Positions 1 through 7,611 of a stretch of DNA of 34,200 nt are shown piece after piece (position 1 is the first letter of the stretch; each line of letters starts with the position of its first letter). A program made the position numbers and the translations under genes. The stretch is from Collinsella aerofaciens (GTDB lineage Bacteria; Actinomycetota; Coriobacteriia; Coriobacteriales; Coriobacteriaceae). The stretch is taken from contig NZ_JADNOH010000096.1 of NCBI RefSeq assembly GCF_015557435.1, positions 1 through 34,200 on the forward strand, written 5' to 3'. Under the pieces are notes generated by a model. It had not been told where the DNA came from and made no database searches. It was given only the letters and a program-made list of their open reading frames with translations.

Positions 1-106
1 TACATGTACGGATGAATATGGGAGGTGTTCGGATGAAGTTGATATTCAAGGGCGGTAATTTGAACTTAAAACGTCTGTTTGTCTTCTTCGCCTTCGTATC
101 TGACAT
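1..106 (-). CDS. Partial hypothetical protein, N-terminus only (runs off the left edge)
   Basis: Reading leftward from the ATG at 106-104 gives an open frame of 35 codons to the window edge without a stop. It begins MSDTKAKKTNRRFKFKLPPL, a very basic start followed by a more hydrophobic stretch. The start is supported by a near-ideal ribosome site (GGAGG, five bases before the ATG) and by a sigma-70-like promoter and inverted repeat upstream at 149-214. I do not recognise the family from so short a piece. It lies downstream of and co-directional with the GntR regulator but has its own promoter. A plus-strand frame over the same bases (ATG at 33, also after a GGAGG) is the competing reading; the upstream signals favour the minus strand. 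Confidence 0.5.
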   Translation of the reverse strand, partial: MSDTKAKKTNRRFKFKLPPLNINFIRTPPIFIRTC

Positions 107-148
107 AGATACCTCCAAAGAACTCGAGACTGCATCGCATCTCGCTTC

Positions 149-171
149 AACGTTTGCACAAGGCAAACGTT
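149..171. promoter_or_regulatory. Operator-like inverted repeat AACGTTTGC-N5-GCAAACGTT
   Basis: Perfect 9-base arms (149-157 and 163-171) around ACAAG. It sits just downstream of the predicted start point of the left-edge gene, a typical repressor position. The arms resemble operators of LacI-type regulators more than those of GntR/HutC proteins, so the neighbouring GntR regulator is not the obvious ligand. A direct repeat of ACGTTCTAT follows at 168-187. Confidence 0.5.
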
Positions 172-185
172 CTATGACGTTCTAT

Positions 186-214
186 AGATTACCAGCAGCT
201 TTTCTCGTCATCAA
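186..214 (-). promoter_or_regulatory. Predicted promoter of the left-edge gene
   Basis: On the minus strand a -35 TTGATG (209-214) is followed by a 17-base spacer and a -10 TAATCT (186-191). Spacing is optimal. It reads toward the ATG at 106, leaving a leader of about 75 bases that contains the inverted repeat at 149-171. Confidence 0.5.
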
Positions 215-276
215 GATAATTTCAAACTGATTGCCGCAACGCGGTTGAACGGTTGCGTTTGTGCCGTGAACGGTAT

Positions 277-312
277 GGAAACGCCCGGTGAGATGATCCA
301 CCGGGCGTCTCC
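277..312 (-). terminator. Hairpin terminator after the GntR gene
   Basis: Fourteen-base arms (277-290 and 299-312) with one mismatch around an 8-base loop, core ACGCCCGGTG/CACCGGGCGT, lying 12 bases past the GntR stop. On the minus strand the 3' side runs into only a short T-rich stretch (GTTTCC), so termination may be partial. Confidence 0.5.
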
Positions 313-324
313 ATTCGCAATGTC

Positions 325-1068
325 CTAGATGTCAAAAACGTAGCGAGACCCAACGATCCGCTGACGACCGATGATAAACGGCCGACTTTGCTCATCAAAA
401 AAGAAGGCTTCCATATAAAACAAGGGTTCGCCAATGGGAACCGCCAACAGCCGAGCGACCTCGGGCGATGCGCACACGATCTCGAGCGTGCACGGGTCAG
501 TAAACGCGGGCGTGCGGCCCGTCCGGTTGTGCACGAACTCAAAAATGGATTGGTTAGATAGAGGTGCCGTTGATAGATAGGCGTTGTCCTCGTAAACATA
601 TATGTTGTTCTCGAGCATGACAGGGACGCCATCGGCAGTACGCACGCGCTCAACGCAAATCAAGTCAGATCCAACGGGAACACCAAAGAACTGTGCTTCG
701 GTGGAATCCGCCGGCAGTATCTTTCTCGAAATGACACGCGCCCCCGGTTCCATTCCGTTAACGCGGCATACGTCCGAAAAACTCTGGACGTCATCCTTCT
801 GACGAAGCTTGCGCTTAAGCTTGGGGGCATTGACAAACGTGCCTTTCCCCTGTCGCTTCGTTAGATAGCCCTGCTGGACGAGCTCCTCAATAGCGCGTCG
901 CACGGTAACGCGGCCAACTTTATAGCTCTCAGCCAATTCGAATTCGTTGGGTATCCGCGCGCCCGCCTTGTAGGCACCAGAGTTGATTTCGTTTTTAATG
1001 ATATCAATAGCCTGTTGGTACAGCGGTATCGCTGCTTTACCGTCAGTTAGCCCTTCAGTCGGTAGCAT
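325..1068 (-). CDS. GntR-family transcriptional regulator with UTRA ligand domain
   Basis: A 247-residue DNA-binding regulator, the usual length for the HutC/YvoA branch of GntR proteins. Residues about 15-80 form the winged helix: a PLYQQAIDIIKNEI helix, the PNEFELAESYKVGRVTVRRAIEEL recognition region split over the turn, then a QGKGTFV wing. Residues about 100-245 form the UTRA effector domain, which in this family binds a sugar phosphate, amino sugar or similar metabolite; it ends with the characteristic RPFIIGRQRIVGSRY segment. The ATG at 1068 follows GGGAGAGGG. It is monocistronic, between hairpins at 277-312 and 1099-1135. The ligand cannot be told from sequence; the nearby HAD phosphatase and the left-edge gene are the natural candidate targets. 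Confidence 0.9.
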   Translation of the reverse strand: MLPTEGLTDGKAAIPLYQQAIDIIKNEINSGAYKAGARIPNEFELAESYKVGRVTVRRAIEELVQQGYLTKRQGKGTFVNAPKLKRKLRQKDDVQSFSDVCRVNGMEPGARVISRKILPADSTEAQFFGVPVGSDLICVERVRTADGVPVMLENNIYVYEDNAYLSTAPLSNQSIFEFVHNRTGRTPAFTDPCTLEIVCASPEVARLLAVPIGEPLFYMEAFFFDEQSRPFIIGRQRIVGSRYVFDI

Positions 1069-1098
1069 ATACCCTCTCCCAACACAATTAAGTCAAAA

Positions 1099-1135
1099 GC
1101 GGGCTCAAGGGCATTCAACAAGCCCTTGAGCCCGC
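1099..1135 (-). terminator. Rho-independent terminator after the HAD phosphatase gene
   Basis: Perfect 14-base stem (1099-1112 with 1122-1135, GCGGGCTCAAGGGC arm) and a 9-base loop. On the minus strand it is followed by TTTTGACTT. It lies about 85 bases past the stop at 1219. Confidence 0.8.
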
Positions 1136-1218
1136 ATTAGCATTAATTATGATTGCTGCCGCGCCAAAATGTCGGGTATTTACTCATCAGACCCGAAAAA
1201 CGCGCAACTACCGCGCTC

Positions 1219-1878
1219 CTAAGAAAGCGTGAGCAGCTCCGGCAGCCGGTCGATAATCTTGTCCGCGGCATCCTGGCTAAAGCCAAAGCGCTCCTCGCGC
1301 TTGGCAATGACTGTCAGGCCGGCTCGCTTGCCGGCAGTGATGCCAGGCACCGAATCCTCAACGCAGCAGCAGCGATTCGCGGGCAGCCCCAGCAGGTCCA
1401 GCGCATGCAGGTAGATGTCGGGCTCGGGCTTGCTCTCCTTAAACTGTTCGCCGCTCACCACATACTCAAAGGCATCCGACAGCCCACACGCATTGAGCAC
1501 TTCCTCGATGCTATCCATGGGAGACGAACTGGCAAGCGCCACGCGAACGCCGCGGCGCGGCAGCTCTCGAATCGTATCCACGGCGCCTGGGTTAATCAAA
1601 GCCTGATAGTCGCGCGGACGTTTATGCGCCCACTCATCCCAACGGGCCAACGCTTCCTCGCCAGTAAAATGCCCCCTACCGGCACGCTCAAACCAATCGA
1701 CCAGCATGCGGAGAAAGAACTGATGCGAGGTACCGACCTGCCCGTTCAGCTCCTCTTGGGTCAGGTTCAACCCAAGTTCCTTGGCAAACGCGGCAGTCTC
1801 GCCCAGGTAGTAATACTCGGTATCGACAATGACGCCGTCCATGTCAAAGATAACGGCGTCGAACGGAAATGCGGACAC
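1219..1878 (-). CDS. HAD-superfamily phosphatase, beta-phosphoglucomutase-like
   Basis: A 219-residue subfamily IA HAD hydrolase. Motif I is FDMDGVIVDTE, giving nucleophile Asp12 and acid/base Asp14. Motif II is the ASSSP serine, motif III the Lys of KESKPEPDIY, and motif IV the VEDSVPGITAGKRAG stretch. The helical cap between about residues 20 and 90 matches the beta-phosphoglucomutase/sugar-phosphatase group, so a small phosphorylated sugar is the likely substrate. I chose the GTG at 1878 because AGGGAGGG lies just upstream; the longer frame from 1926 would run through the terminator of the preceding gene. It lies after another HAD gene on the same strand but is separated from it by a terminator. 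The exact substrate is unknown. Confidence 0.88.
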   Translation of the reverse strand: MSAFPFDAVIFDMDGVIVDTEYYYLGETAAFAKELGLNLTQEELNGQVGTSHQFFLRMLVDWFERAGRGHFTGEEALARWDEWAHKRPRDYQALINPGAVDTIRELPRRGVRVALASSSPMDSIEEVLNACGLSDAFEYVVSGEQFKESKPEPDIYLHALDLLGLPANRCCCVEDSVPGITAGKRAGLTVIAKREERFGFSQDAADKIIDRLPELLTLS

Positions 1879-1898
1879 GGCACCCTCCCTAACAAAAA

Positions 1899-1919
1899 GG
1901 CGCCCGCAAGCGGACGCCC
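1899..1919 (-). terminator. Terminator after the Cof-type HAD gene
   Basis: On the minus strand GGCGTCCGC and GCGGGCGCC pair with one G-T wobble over a tight loop and run directly into TTTTT. It lies about 20 bases after the stop at 1942. Confidence 0.7.
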
Positions 1920-1941
1920 GAACCATGCACTATCGGCGATT

Positions 1942-2784
1942 CTAACCCAGCAGCTGGTCAAGTGCCACCGCAATGCCATCTTCGTTGTTGTTGGCGGTCA
2001 CCATCTGCGCCACAGCCTTGACCTCGTCGACGGCGTTACCCATGGCAACACCGGTACCCGCCCACTCAATCATGGACTTGTCATTCTGGCCGTCGCCAAA
2101 CGAAACGACCTCGCTGGCATCGATGCCGAGCTTGGGCAGGGCACCCTCGAGCGCGTGGGCCTTGTCGATACCGGGCGCCGTGTACTCAAAGTACCAGTCG
2201 GCCGTAAACATGCCCGAAAGCGTCTGCTTAAAGGGCGCATACATCTCCTCGTAATGCGCCTGCAGGTAGGCTGGATCGCCCGCCGTCAGCAGCTTATCCA
2301 CGGGACAAGTGTCCACGACCTCATGCAAGCTCTCGACCTCACGGATCTTAAGGTCGCACGCATCGCGCTCGTATTTGACGATGTTTTTCTGCGAGCCGTC
2401 AGGCAGCGTGATCATGCAATGGTACGAGTCCTCGACGTGCAAATCGCGACCGAGCGAAATCATAGGAATCACGTCGAAATTGCGCAGATGATCAATCAGA
2501 CGGTGCAGTTCGTCAGCCGGCATGGCCTGATCAAAAAGGACCTCATCGGTCTGAGCGTCGACCACGTGCGCGCCATTAAAGGCAACTAGCAGACCATCAT
2601 GGTTTTGAAGGTCGAGCTCCTGCGCCAAGGCGTGCAGCCCCCATGCGGGACGGCCCGAAGCCAAGATGAGCTTAATGCCCGACTCCTGCGCCGCGAGCAG
2701 CTTCTCGCGCGTACGCGGGCTGATGACCTTTTGGTCGTTGGTGAGTGTACCGTCGATATCCATTGCGATGGCTTTGATTGCCAT
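1942..2784 (-). CDS. Cof-type HAD phosphatase (subfamily IIB)
   Basis: A 280-residue Cof/YidA-type HAD hydrolase. It starts MAIKAIAMDIDGTLTND, with catalytic Asp9 and Asp11 in motif I. Motif II is in LILASGRP, motif III is the Lys in GIDKAHAL, and motif IV is VVSFGDGQNDKSMIEWAG. The large central cap (about residues 85-200) places it with phosphatases acting on sugar phosphates, phosphorylated cofactors and similar metabolites in the cytoplasm. I place the start at 2784 rather than at the end of the longer frame (3231) because AGGGAGG lies seven bases upstream and the extra N-terminal sequence is low-complexity Arg/Ser shadow that crosses the pgi terminator. It is single-gene, with terminators on both sides. 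Confidence 0.9.
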   Translation of the reverse strand: MAIKAIAMDIDGTLTNDQKVISPRTREKLLAAQESGIKLILASGRPAWGLHALAQELDLQNHDGLLVAFNGAHVVDAQTDEVLFDQAMPADELHRLIDHLRNFDVIPMISLGRDLHVEDSYHCMITLPDGSQKNIVKYERDACDLKIREVESLHEVVDTCPVDKLLTAGDPAYLQAHYEEMYAPFKQTLSGMFTADWYFEYTAPGIDKAHALEGALPKLGIDASEVVSFGDGQNDKSMIEWAGTGVAMGNAVDEVKAVAQMVTANNNEDGIAVALDQLLG

Positions 2785-2959
2785 ATATGCCTCCCTATCA
2801 TTGAACAACCTTGTCTGAGCCATCATACAGAACACCCACGGCGGCTCTGTCTGCAACGGGTAAAAAGTCATATTGTCCCGAACATGAACGGCGCGCCTTC
2901 GACGATTGCGATGCCCGTCGAGGCGCCTCCCGATACATTCCATCCTATCCAAATAGCAA

Positions 2960-2987
2960 GGGCCCGTATCCCAACGGATACGGGCCC
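2960..2987 (-). terminator. Terminator hairpin after pgi
   Basis: Perfect 12-base stem (2960-2971 with 2976-2987, arm GGGCCCGTATCC) and a CAAC loop, 33 bases past the pgi stop. The minus-strand tail is short (TTGCTATTT); the stem is symmetrical and could work in both directions. Confidence 0.7.
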
Positions 2988-3019
2988 CTTTCAGCCATAA
3001 GCCAACTCGGCCGTAAAAA

Positions 3020-4714
3020 CTACTTGCGGTGAGCGCGGTAGAACTCGATGAGCGCCTGGGTCGAAGCGTCCTGCTCGGCCTTGGCAGCGTCGTCGTGGAA
3101 GGCCGGGGTGATCTGCTTGGCAAGCTGCTTGCCCAGCTCAACGCCCCACTGGTCGTAGGAGTCGATGCCCCAGACCGTGCCCTCGACAAACGTGATGTGC
3201 TCGTACAGGGCGATGAGCTCGCCGAGCGCAAACGGGGTCAGCGTGTCACCGAAGATCGAGGTCGTCGGACGGTTGCCCTCAAAGCAGCGGGCCGGGACGA
3301 TCTGCTCGGGCGTGCCCTCGGCGCGCACCTCATCGGCCGTCTTACCAAAGGCGAGCGCCTTGGTCTGGGCCAGGAAGTTGCCCAGGAACAGCTCGTGCAC
3401 GTCCTGACCGCTGTCGGTCGCAGGGTTGGCGGTATTGGCGAAGGCAATGAAATCGGCCGGAACCACCACGGTGCCCTGGTGCAGCAGCTGGTAGAAGGCG
3501 TGCTGACCGTTGGTGCCGGGCTCGCCCCAGAAGATCTCACCGGTATCGGAGGTCACAGCGCTGCCGTCCCAGCGGACGTGCTTGCCGTTGGACTCCATGG
3601 TGAGCTGCTGCAGGTAGGCCGGGAAACGGTGCAGGTACTGGCAGTACGGCAGCACGGCGTGGCTCTTGGAACCGAAGAAGTTGACGTACCAGACGTTGAG
3701 CAGGCCCATCAGCGCGACGGCGTTGTTCTCGAGCGGCGTGTTGCAGAAGTACTCGTCGATGGCGTGGAAGCCCTCGAGGAACTGCTGGAAGCGCTCGGGG
3801 CCGAGCACGACGATCAGCGACAGGCCCACGGCGGAGTCGACAGAGTAGCGGCCACCGACCCAGTTCCAGAAACCAAAAGCGTTAGCGGGGTCGATGCCGA
3901 AGGCCTCGACCTTCTCGAGTGCGGTGGAAACGGCGACAAAGTGCTTGGCCACGGCCTCGGCGTTCTGCTCATCGGAGCCGTCGATGGCGCCCTGAGCCTT
4001 GAGCTGCTCGAGCATCCAGGTCTTGACCTCGCGGGCGTTGGTGAGGGTCTCGAGCGTGGTGAAGGTCTTAGAGACGATGATCACGAGCGTGGTCTCGGGA
4101 TCCAGACCCTTGAGCTTCTCGGCCTGGTCGTTGGGATCGATGTTGGAGATATAGCGGCAATCGATACCGGCGTCGGCATAGGGACGCAGGGCCTCGTAAG
4201 CCATGACCGGGCCCAGATCGGAGCCGCCGATGCCGATGGACACCAGGTGCTCGATCTTCTTGCCGGTAACACCCTTCCACTCACCGGAGCGCACGCGCTC
4301 GGCGAAGGCATACATGCGGTCGAGAACCTCGTGCACGTCGGCGACGACGTCCTGGCCGTCGACGATGAGCTGGCCCTTCTCGCTTGCCGGGCGGCGCAGC
4401 GCGGTGTGCAGGACGGCGCGGTCCTCGGTGGTGTTGATGTGCTCGCCGGAGAACATGGCGTCGCGGCGCTCCTCGAGCTTCACCTCGCGGGCAAGATCGC
4501 ACAGCAGCTTGACGGTCTCATCAGTCACCAGGTTCTTGGACAGGTCGAAGTGCAGGTCACCGGCGTCAAAGCTCAGCTTGTTCACGCGCTCGGCATCGGC
4601 GGCGAACCAGGCCTTGAGGTCGATACCCTCGGCCTCGAGCTTCTCCTGATGGGCCTCGAGCGCCTTCCAAGCGGCAGTCGACGTAGCATCGATAGGTGCG
4701 GCAACAGTTGCCAT
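3020..4714 (-). CDS. pgi: Glucose-6-phosphate isomerase
   Basis: A 564-residue phosphoglucose isomerase interconverting glucose 6-phosphate and fructose 6-phosphate in glycolysis. Recognisable blocks are [18 protein letters not shown] (phosphosugar-binding SIS domain), [18 protein letters not shown] (family signature with the catalytic Arg), and near the C-terminus [20 protein letters not shown], with a conserved Gln and the active-site Lys. Its length fits the long E. coli-type enzymes. The start at 4714 (MATVAAPID) is preceded by GAGGAGG; the longer frame to 4741 adds residues with no support. The leader holds a 7-base-stem hairpin (GGGCGCA/TGCGCCC, about 4734-4755). It is single-gene, with its own terminator at 2960-2987. 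A long open frame on the opposite strand is a coding shadow. Confidence 0.97.
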   Translation of the reverse strand: MATVAAPIDATSTAAWKALEAHQEKLEAEGIDLKAWFAADAERVNKLSFDAGDLHFDLSKNLVTDETVKLLCDLAREVKLEERRDAMFSGEHINTTEDRAVLHTALRRPASEKGQLIVDGQDVVADVHEVLDRMYAFAERVRSGEWKGVTGKKIEHLVSIGIGGSDLGPVMAYEALRPYADAGIDCRYISNIDPNDQAEKLKGLDPETTLVIIVSKTFTTLETLTNAREVKTWMLEQLKAQGAIDGSDEQNAEAVAKHFVAVSTALEKVEAFGIDPANAFGFWNWVGGRYSVDSAVGLSLIVVLGPERFQQFLEGFHAIDEYFCNTPLENNAVALMGLLNVWYVNFFGSKSHAVLPYCQYLHRFPAYLQQLTMESNGKHVRWDGSAVTSDTGEIFWGEPGTNGQHAFYQLLHQGTVVVPADFIAFANTANPATDSGQDVHELFLGNFLAQTKALAFGKTADEVRAEGTPEQIVPARCFEGNRPTTSIFGDTLTPFALGELIALYEHITFVEGTVWGIDSYDQWGVELGKQLAKQITPAFHDDAAKAEQDASTQALIEFYRAHRK

Positions 4715-4841
4715 AGAGTCCTCCTCAGCATACGGGCGCACGCCTCCATGCGCCCGGACATTCAGATGCCACTATTCTAGCGCAGGTCAAGACTATAATC
4801 AGCGAGCGTTGCCAATCGGCCCCCAAACGGCAACCGACCAA

Positions 4842-4912
4842 AAAGGGACAGGTTTAATTTGGCAGGTCAAACGCTTTACCAATCAAAAATAACCTATCCC
4901 TTTATGCCAAAT
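4842..4912. repeat. Interleaved inverted repeats with GGGACAGG motif
   Basis: AAAGGGACAGGTT (4842-4854) is matched, with one mismatch, by its complement at 4891-4903. ATTTGGCA (4857-4864) is matched perfectly by TGCCAAAT (4905-4912). The order is X, Y, X', Y', so the two stems interleave instead of nesting. The block ends two bases before the stop of the gene at 4914. A third copy is at 5570-5590. Confidence 0.55.
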
Positions 4913-4913
4913 A

Positions 4914-5489
4914 TTAGGCCGCAGCGCAGACGCTACCGAGCAACTCACGCAGAGGAGACCCGATGCCCTCCAGCAGTTCGGGCGCGATGATGGCAAAAAC
5001 GGGAACCTCGCCGGCCCCCACGACGGCAGGCACTTTGCCCTCCGAGACGATACATCCATAAGGGGCAAAACCGTCTTCGCCGGCATCGAGTACGGCCATG
5101 CGACGAGCGAGTTCGCGCGCAAAGCCCGCCGTATCGGCATCGCCGATCGCCAGGACAAAGTCCACGCCCTCATCGGTCGCCAGGGCCACGGCCTCGTCGA
5201 TCAGCTCGTCTCCCCCGTCGCCTTCAACCGAGCCGCAGCGAAAAAGCACGCGTTCGAGCAGAGCTCGATCAAGCGAGCCGAGTGCTGCCGAGACGAGCTC
5301 ATCGCGCGTATGCTTGTCACCGCCCAGTACAACCAGCGCCTTGGTGCCACCGTAGTGAGCGACCAATCGCCCGCACCAGCGAGCCACATCTCCATCCGCA
5401 ACAAGGCGCGTCGGCATACCAAACCCATAATTGACCATCTTTCCCACAACCCTTCCGTGCGTATAGGCGGTATCGTTCAATAGGCTCAT
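4914..5489 (-). CDS. Truncated iron-alcohol-dehydrogenase-like protein (nucleotide-binding half only)
   Basis: A 191-residue protein whose whole length resembles the N-terminal, dinucleotide-binding half of group III (iron-containing) alcohol dehydrogenases of the YqhD/BdhA type. The opening VNYGFGMPTRLVADG matches the FxxxxPTxIxFG start, and TKALVVLGGDKHTRDELV matches the first strand-helix unit. VDFVLAIGDADTAGFARELARRMA aligns with the AVGGGSxxDxxKxxA loop, but the glycine-rich loop and Lys are gone. The C-terminal helical domain with the metal-binding Asp and His residues (normally another 190 residues) is absent, so catalysis is unlikely. The frame is intact and ends cleanly. The start is uncertain: no good ribosome site precedes 5489, and an internal ATG (residue 18) is possible. 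GGGACAGG motifs flank it on both sides. Confidence 0.65.
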   Translation of the reverse strand: MSLLNDTAYTHGRVVGKMVNYGFGMPTRLVADGDVARWCGRLVAHYGGTKALVVLGGDKHTRDELVSAALGSLDRALLERVLFRCGSVEGDGGDELIDEAVALATDEGVDFVLAIGDADTAGFARELARRMAVLDAGEDGFAPYGCIVSEGKVPAVVGAGEVPVFAIIAPELLEGIGSPLRELLGSVCAAA

Positions 5490-5569
5490 GCTACGAAGCG
5501 AGCTTTTCCGAGCTGTTTCGCGCTCTTTAGGGCTGCGTTAAAAACCCGATGCAACCGCACGACCATACC

Positions 5570-5590
5570 TGCCAAATAGGGACAGGTTTT
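5570..5590 (+). repeat. Third copy of the TGCCAAAT/GGGACAGGTTT motif
   Basis: TGCCAAATAGGGACAGGTTT joins the two words seen separately at 4842-4912. It overlaps the -35 element of the Y-family polymerase promoter by two bases, so this copy may have been taken into that promoter. Confidence 0.5.
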
Positions 5591-5617
5591 GACGGTGTCC
5601 GGTCGAGCAGGTATTAT
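5589..5617 (+). promoter_or_regulatory. Promoter of the Y-family polymerase/YolD operon
   Basis: -35 TTGACG (5589-5594), a 17-base spacer, and -10 TATTAT (5612-5617). The predicted start point falls inside the adjacent LexA-like box. Confidence 0.65.
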
Positions 5618-5648
5618 CGAACAGGTATTCGATAGGAACATGTGTTTG
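5618..5648 (+). promoter_or_regulatory. Two tandem LexA (SOS) box candidates
   Basis: CGAACAGGTATTCG (5618-5631) differs at one base from the Gram-positive consensus CGAAC-N4-GTTCG. GGAACATGTGTTTG (5635-5648) differs at two. The first abuts the -10 element and the second reaches to just before the ribosome site at 5651, so LexA binding would block initiation. This fits a damage-inducible polymerase. Confidence 0.6.
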
Positions 5649-5661
5649 ATGGGAGGCACGG

Positions 5662-7167
5662 ATGGCGCACGAGCAGCACACCTACATCTGCATCGACCTC
5701 AAGACGTTTTACGCCAGTGTCGAGTGCGTCGACCGCGGACTCGACCCACTCACTACATGCCTGGTCGTTGCCGACGAATCGCGCGGGCGCACGACCATCT
5801 GCCTCGCCATCACACAGGCTATGAAGGACCTTGGGATACACAACCGCTGCCGTCTGTTCGAGATTCCCGACGGCATCGACTGCATCAAGGCCGTACCGCG
5901 CATGCAGCACTACATGGAGGTGTCGGCGAAAATCTACGGCATCTATCTGGAATACGTGAGTCCGCAAGACATTCACGTCTACTCCATCGACGAATGCTTT
6001 ATCGACGTGACGCCCTATCTGGACCTCTATCACACCGATGCGGAAGGGTTCGCCTGCACGCTGCGCGACGAGGTCTTGGCGCGCACCGGCATCACGGCGA
6101 CGGTCGGCATCGGCCCCAACCTATTCCAGGCCAAGGTAGCGCTCGACATTACCGCCAAGCACGTACCCAGCCGCATCGGCATACTCGACGACGGGACCTT
6201 TCGCAAGGAGATCTGGCCCCATCGCCCCATCACCGACATCTGGGGCATCGGCCCCGGCGTGGCGGCCCGTCTCGAGAAATACGGCGTCTACGACCTGATG
6301 GGCGTCGCCGCACTCGACGAGAACCTGCTCTACGACGAACTCGGCGTCAATGCCGAATATCTCATCGACCACGCCTTCGGGCGCGAGCCGACAACCATCG
6401 CCGATATCCAAGCCTATCGCCCGCAAGCGACCTCGACCACCACAGGACAGGTGCTCTCGAAGGGCTATGCCTACGAGCAGGCCTACACCGTCTTGCGCGA
6501 AATGGTCGACAACGCCGTGTTGGATCTAGTCGACAAGCACGTGGTGTGCGACAGCATCTCGCTCTTTGTGGGCTATGCAAGCGAGCGCGCCGACATACGC
6601 CGGCTCAACGCCAGCGGCACGGCGCAGTATATAGACGGCTGCGGGCACCTGCGCTCGAGCACATCGAGCATCGAACCCACCGCAACTGCCGGCCCCGAGC
6701 TCGCGCCCCGTGCTCCCAAGCCCGTCCAGCGCGATGACGAAAGGCGTCGTCTGGTGCGCGAAGCGCAGGCAATCGATGGCATCTTTGTGGGCGAACACGG
6801 CGGCAAACCGCGTGGTGGCTATGCCGCGCTCTTTGCGCACTCCAACGCCTCGCGAAAGCTGCCCGAGCGCACTAATTCGTTTAAGAAAATCATGGGGTAT
6901 TTCGATGACCTTTGGGCACAAACAGTCGATCCCAAACGACCGGTCAAGCGCATCAACCTGGGATTTGGCAACCTCATGCCCGAGGAATTTGCCACCATCG
7001 ATCTGTTCAGCGATATCGAGGCCGATGAGCGCGAGCGCGACCTGGCGCGCGCCGTCCTGGCCGTGAAAGGCAAGTACGGCAAGAACGCGCTCGTCAAGGG
7101 ATTAAGCTTTACCGCCGGCGCCACCGCGCGCGAACGCAACGGCCAAGTTGGAGGACATCGTGCCTAA
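5662..7167 (+). CDS. Y-family DNA polymerase (UmuC/DinB/UvrX type)
   Basis: A 501-residue translesion polymerase. The palm begins CIDLKTFYASVE (metal ligand Asp12, steric-gate region Phe16-Tyr17). The catalytic pair Asp110-Glu111 lies in VYSIDECFIDV. The helix-hairpin-helix thumb is around DIWGIGPGVAARLEKYG, and the little-finger domain runs from about residue 240 to beyond 310. The extra C-terminal part ends in the IDLFSDIEADERERDLARAV segment seen in the UvrX/DinB-like proteins of Firmicutes and Actinobacteria that pair with YolD. The ATG at 5662 follows GGGAGG. The next gene overlaps its stop by eight bases, so the two are translationally coupled. The promoter carries two LexA-like boxes. 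The family copies past DNA lesions at low fidelity; the lesion specificity here is unknown. Confidence 0.92.
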   Translation: MAHEQHTYICIDLKTFYASVECVDRGLDPLTTCLVVADESRGRTTICLAITQAMKDLGIHNRCRLFEIPDGIDCIKAVPRMQHYMEVSAKIYGIYLEYVSPQDIHVYSIDECFIDVTPYLDLYHTDAEGFACTLRDEVLARTGITATVGIGPNLFQAKVALDITAKHVPSRIGILDDGTFRKEIWPHRPITDIWGIGPGVAARLEKYGVYDLMGVAALDENLLYDELGVNAEYLIDHAFGREPTTIADIQAYRPQATSTTTGQVLSKGYAYEQAYTVLREMVDNAVLDLVDKHVVCDSISLFVGYASERADIRRLNASGTAQYIDGCGHLRSSTSSIEPTATAGPELAPRAPKPVQRDDERRRLVREAQAIDGIFVGEHGGKPRGGYAALFAHSNASRKLPERTNSFKKIMGYFDDLWAQTVDPKRPVKRINLGFGNLMPEEFATIDLFSDIEADERERDLARAVLAVKGKYGKNALVKGLSFTAGATARERNGQVGGHRA

Positions 7168-7585
7168 ACCCAAGCAGCAGCCCGTGCGCCCGCCGACCGC
7201 CTTCGAGCGCCTGGCGGACCCCGAGGGCAGACGCCGCGCCGCCGACCCCAAGCTCACTGCCAACGGTGCCGTGCGCGCCAACCGCGCCGCACAGTTTATG
7301 CCCTTTGCCGCCCTCACGGGATACTACGAACTCGTGCGCAAGCAGGAAATCACCGTCGAGCCAAAACGTGAGCTCACGGAAGAAAAAGCCCTCGCGCTTT
7401 CTAAAAAGCTCGAGGGTCTCAAACGTGGCGACTTGATTCGTGTCACCTATTACGATACATACGGCTATCGCAGCCGCACCGGCATCCTCGACGAGGCGCT
7501 CCCCGCCTTCAAGCTCCTCAAACTCCGAGACATCGCCATCGACTTCGACGACATCCAAGACATCGAACTGCGCGGACGAGCCTAG
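7160..7585 (+). CDS. YolD-like family protein
   Basis: A 141-residue protein of the YolD-like family. The diagnostic region is RAAQFMPFAALTGYYELVRKQE, followed by KRELTEEKALALSKKLEGLK and a small Sm-like beta-barrel (RGDLIRVTYYDTYGYRSRTGILDEALPAFKLLKL...IDFDDIQDIEL). YolD-like proteins are usually encoded beside UvrX-type Y-family polymerases and are thought to act with them, though the mechanism is not settled. I chose the GTG at 7160, with GGAGG five bases upstream; an in-frame TTG at 7148 has no such site. It overlaps the polymerase gene by eight bases and shares its promoter. The first 40 residues are a Pro/Arg-rich, probably disordered segment. Confidence 0.85.
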   Translation: MPKPKQQPVRPPTAFERLADPEGRRRAADPKLTANGAVRANRAAQFMPFAALTGYYELVRKQEITVEPKRELTEEKALALSKKLEGLKRGDLIRVTYYDTYGYRSRTGILDEALPAFKLLKLRDIAIDFDDIQDIELRGRA

Positions 7586-7611
7586 CCAAGGAAGCGCATC
7601 CAGGGCGGCGC

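Noticed and set aside
33..230. A plus-strand 65-codon frame after GGAGG at the left edge
   Set aside because: It overlaps the minus-strand start that has both a ribosome site and an upstream promoter; its protein has no recognisable features. It cannot be fully excluded.
1140..1200. CTGATGAG followed by a stem on the minus strand, like a hammerhead ribozyme core
   Set aside because: The second core element (GAAA in the right place) and the cleavage triplet context are missing; only a 6-base TCGGGT/ACCCGA stem remains.
3029..4780. A 583-codon frame opposite pgi
   Set aside because: It mirrors pgi codons in a high-GC genome, has low-complexity Val/Gly/Leu composition, and has no family motif. 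Similar shadows oppose the HAD genes (1153-2589), metY (19434-20927) and nrdD (31294-32976).
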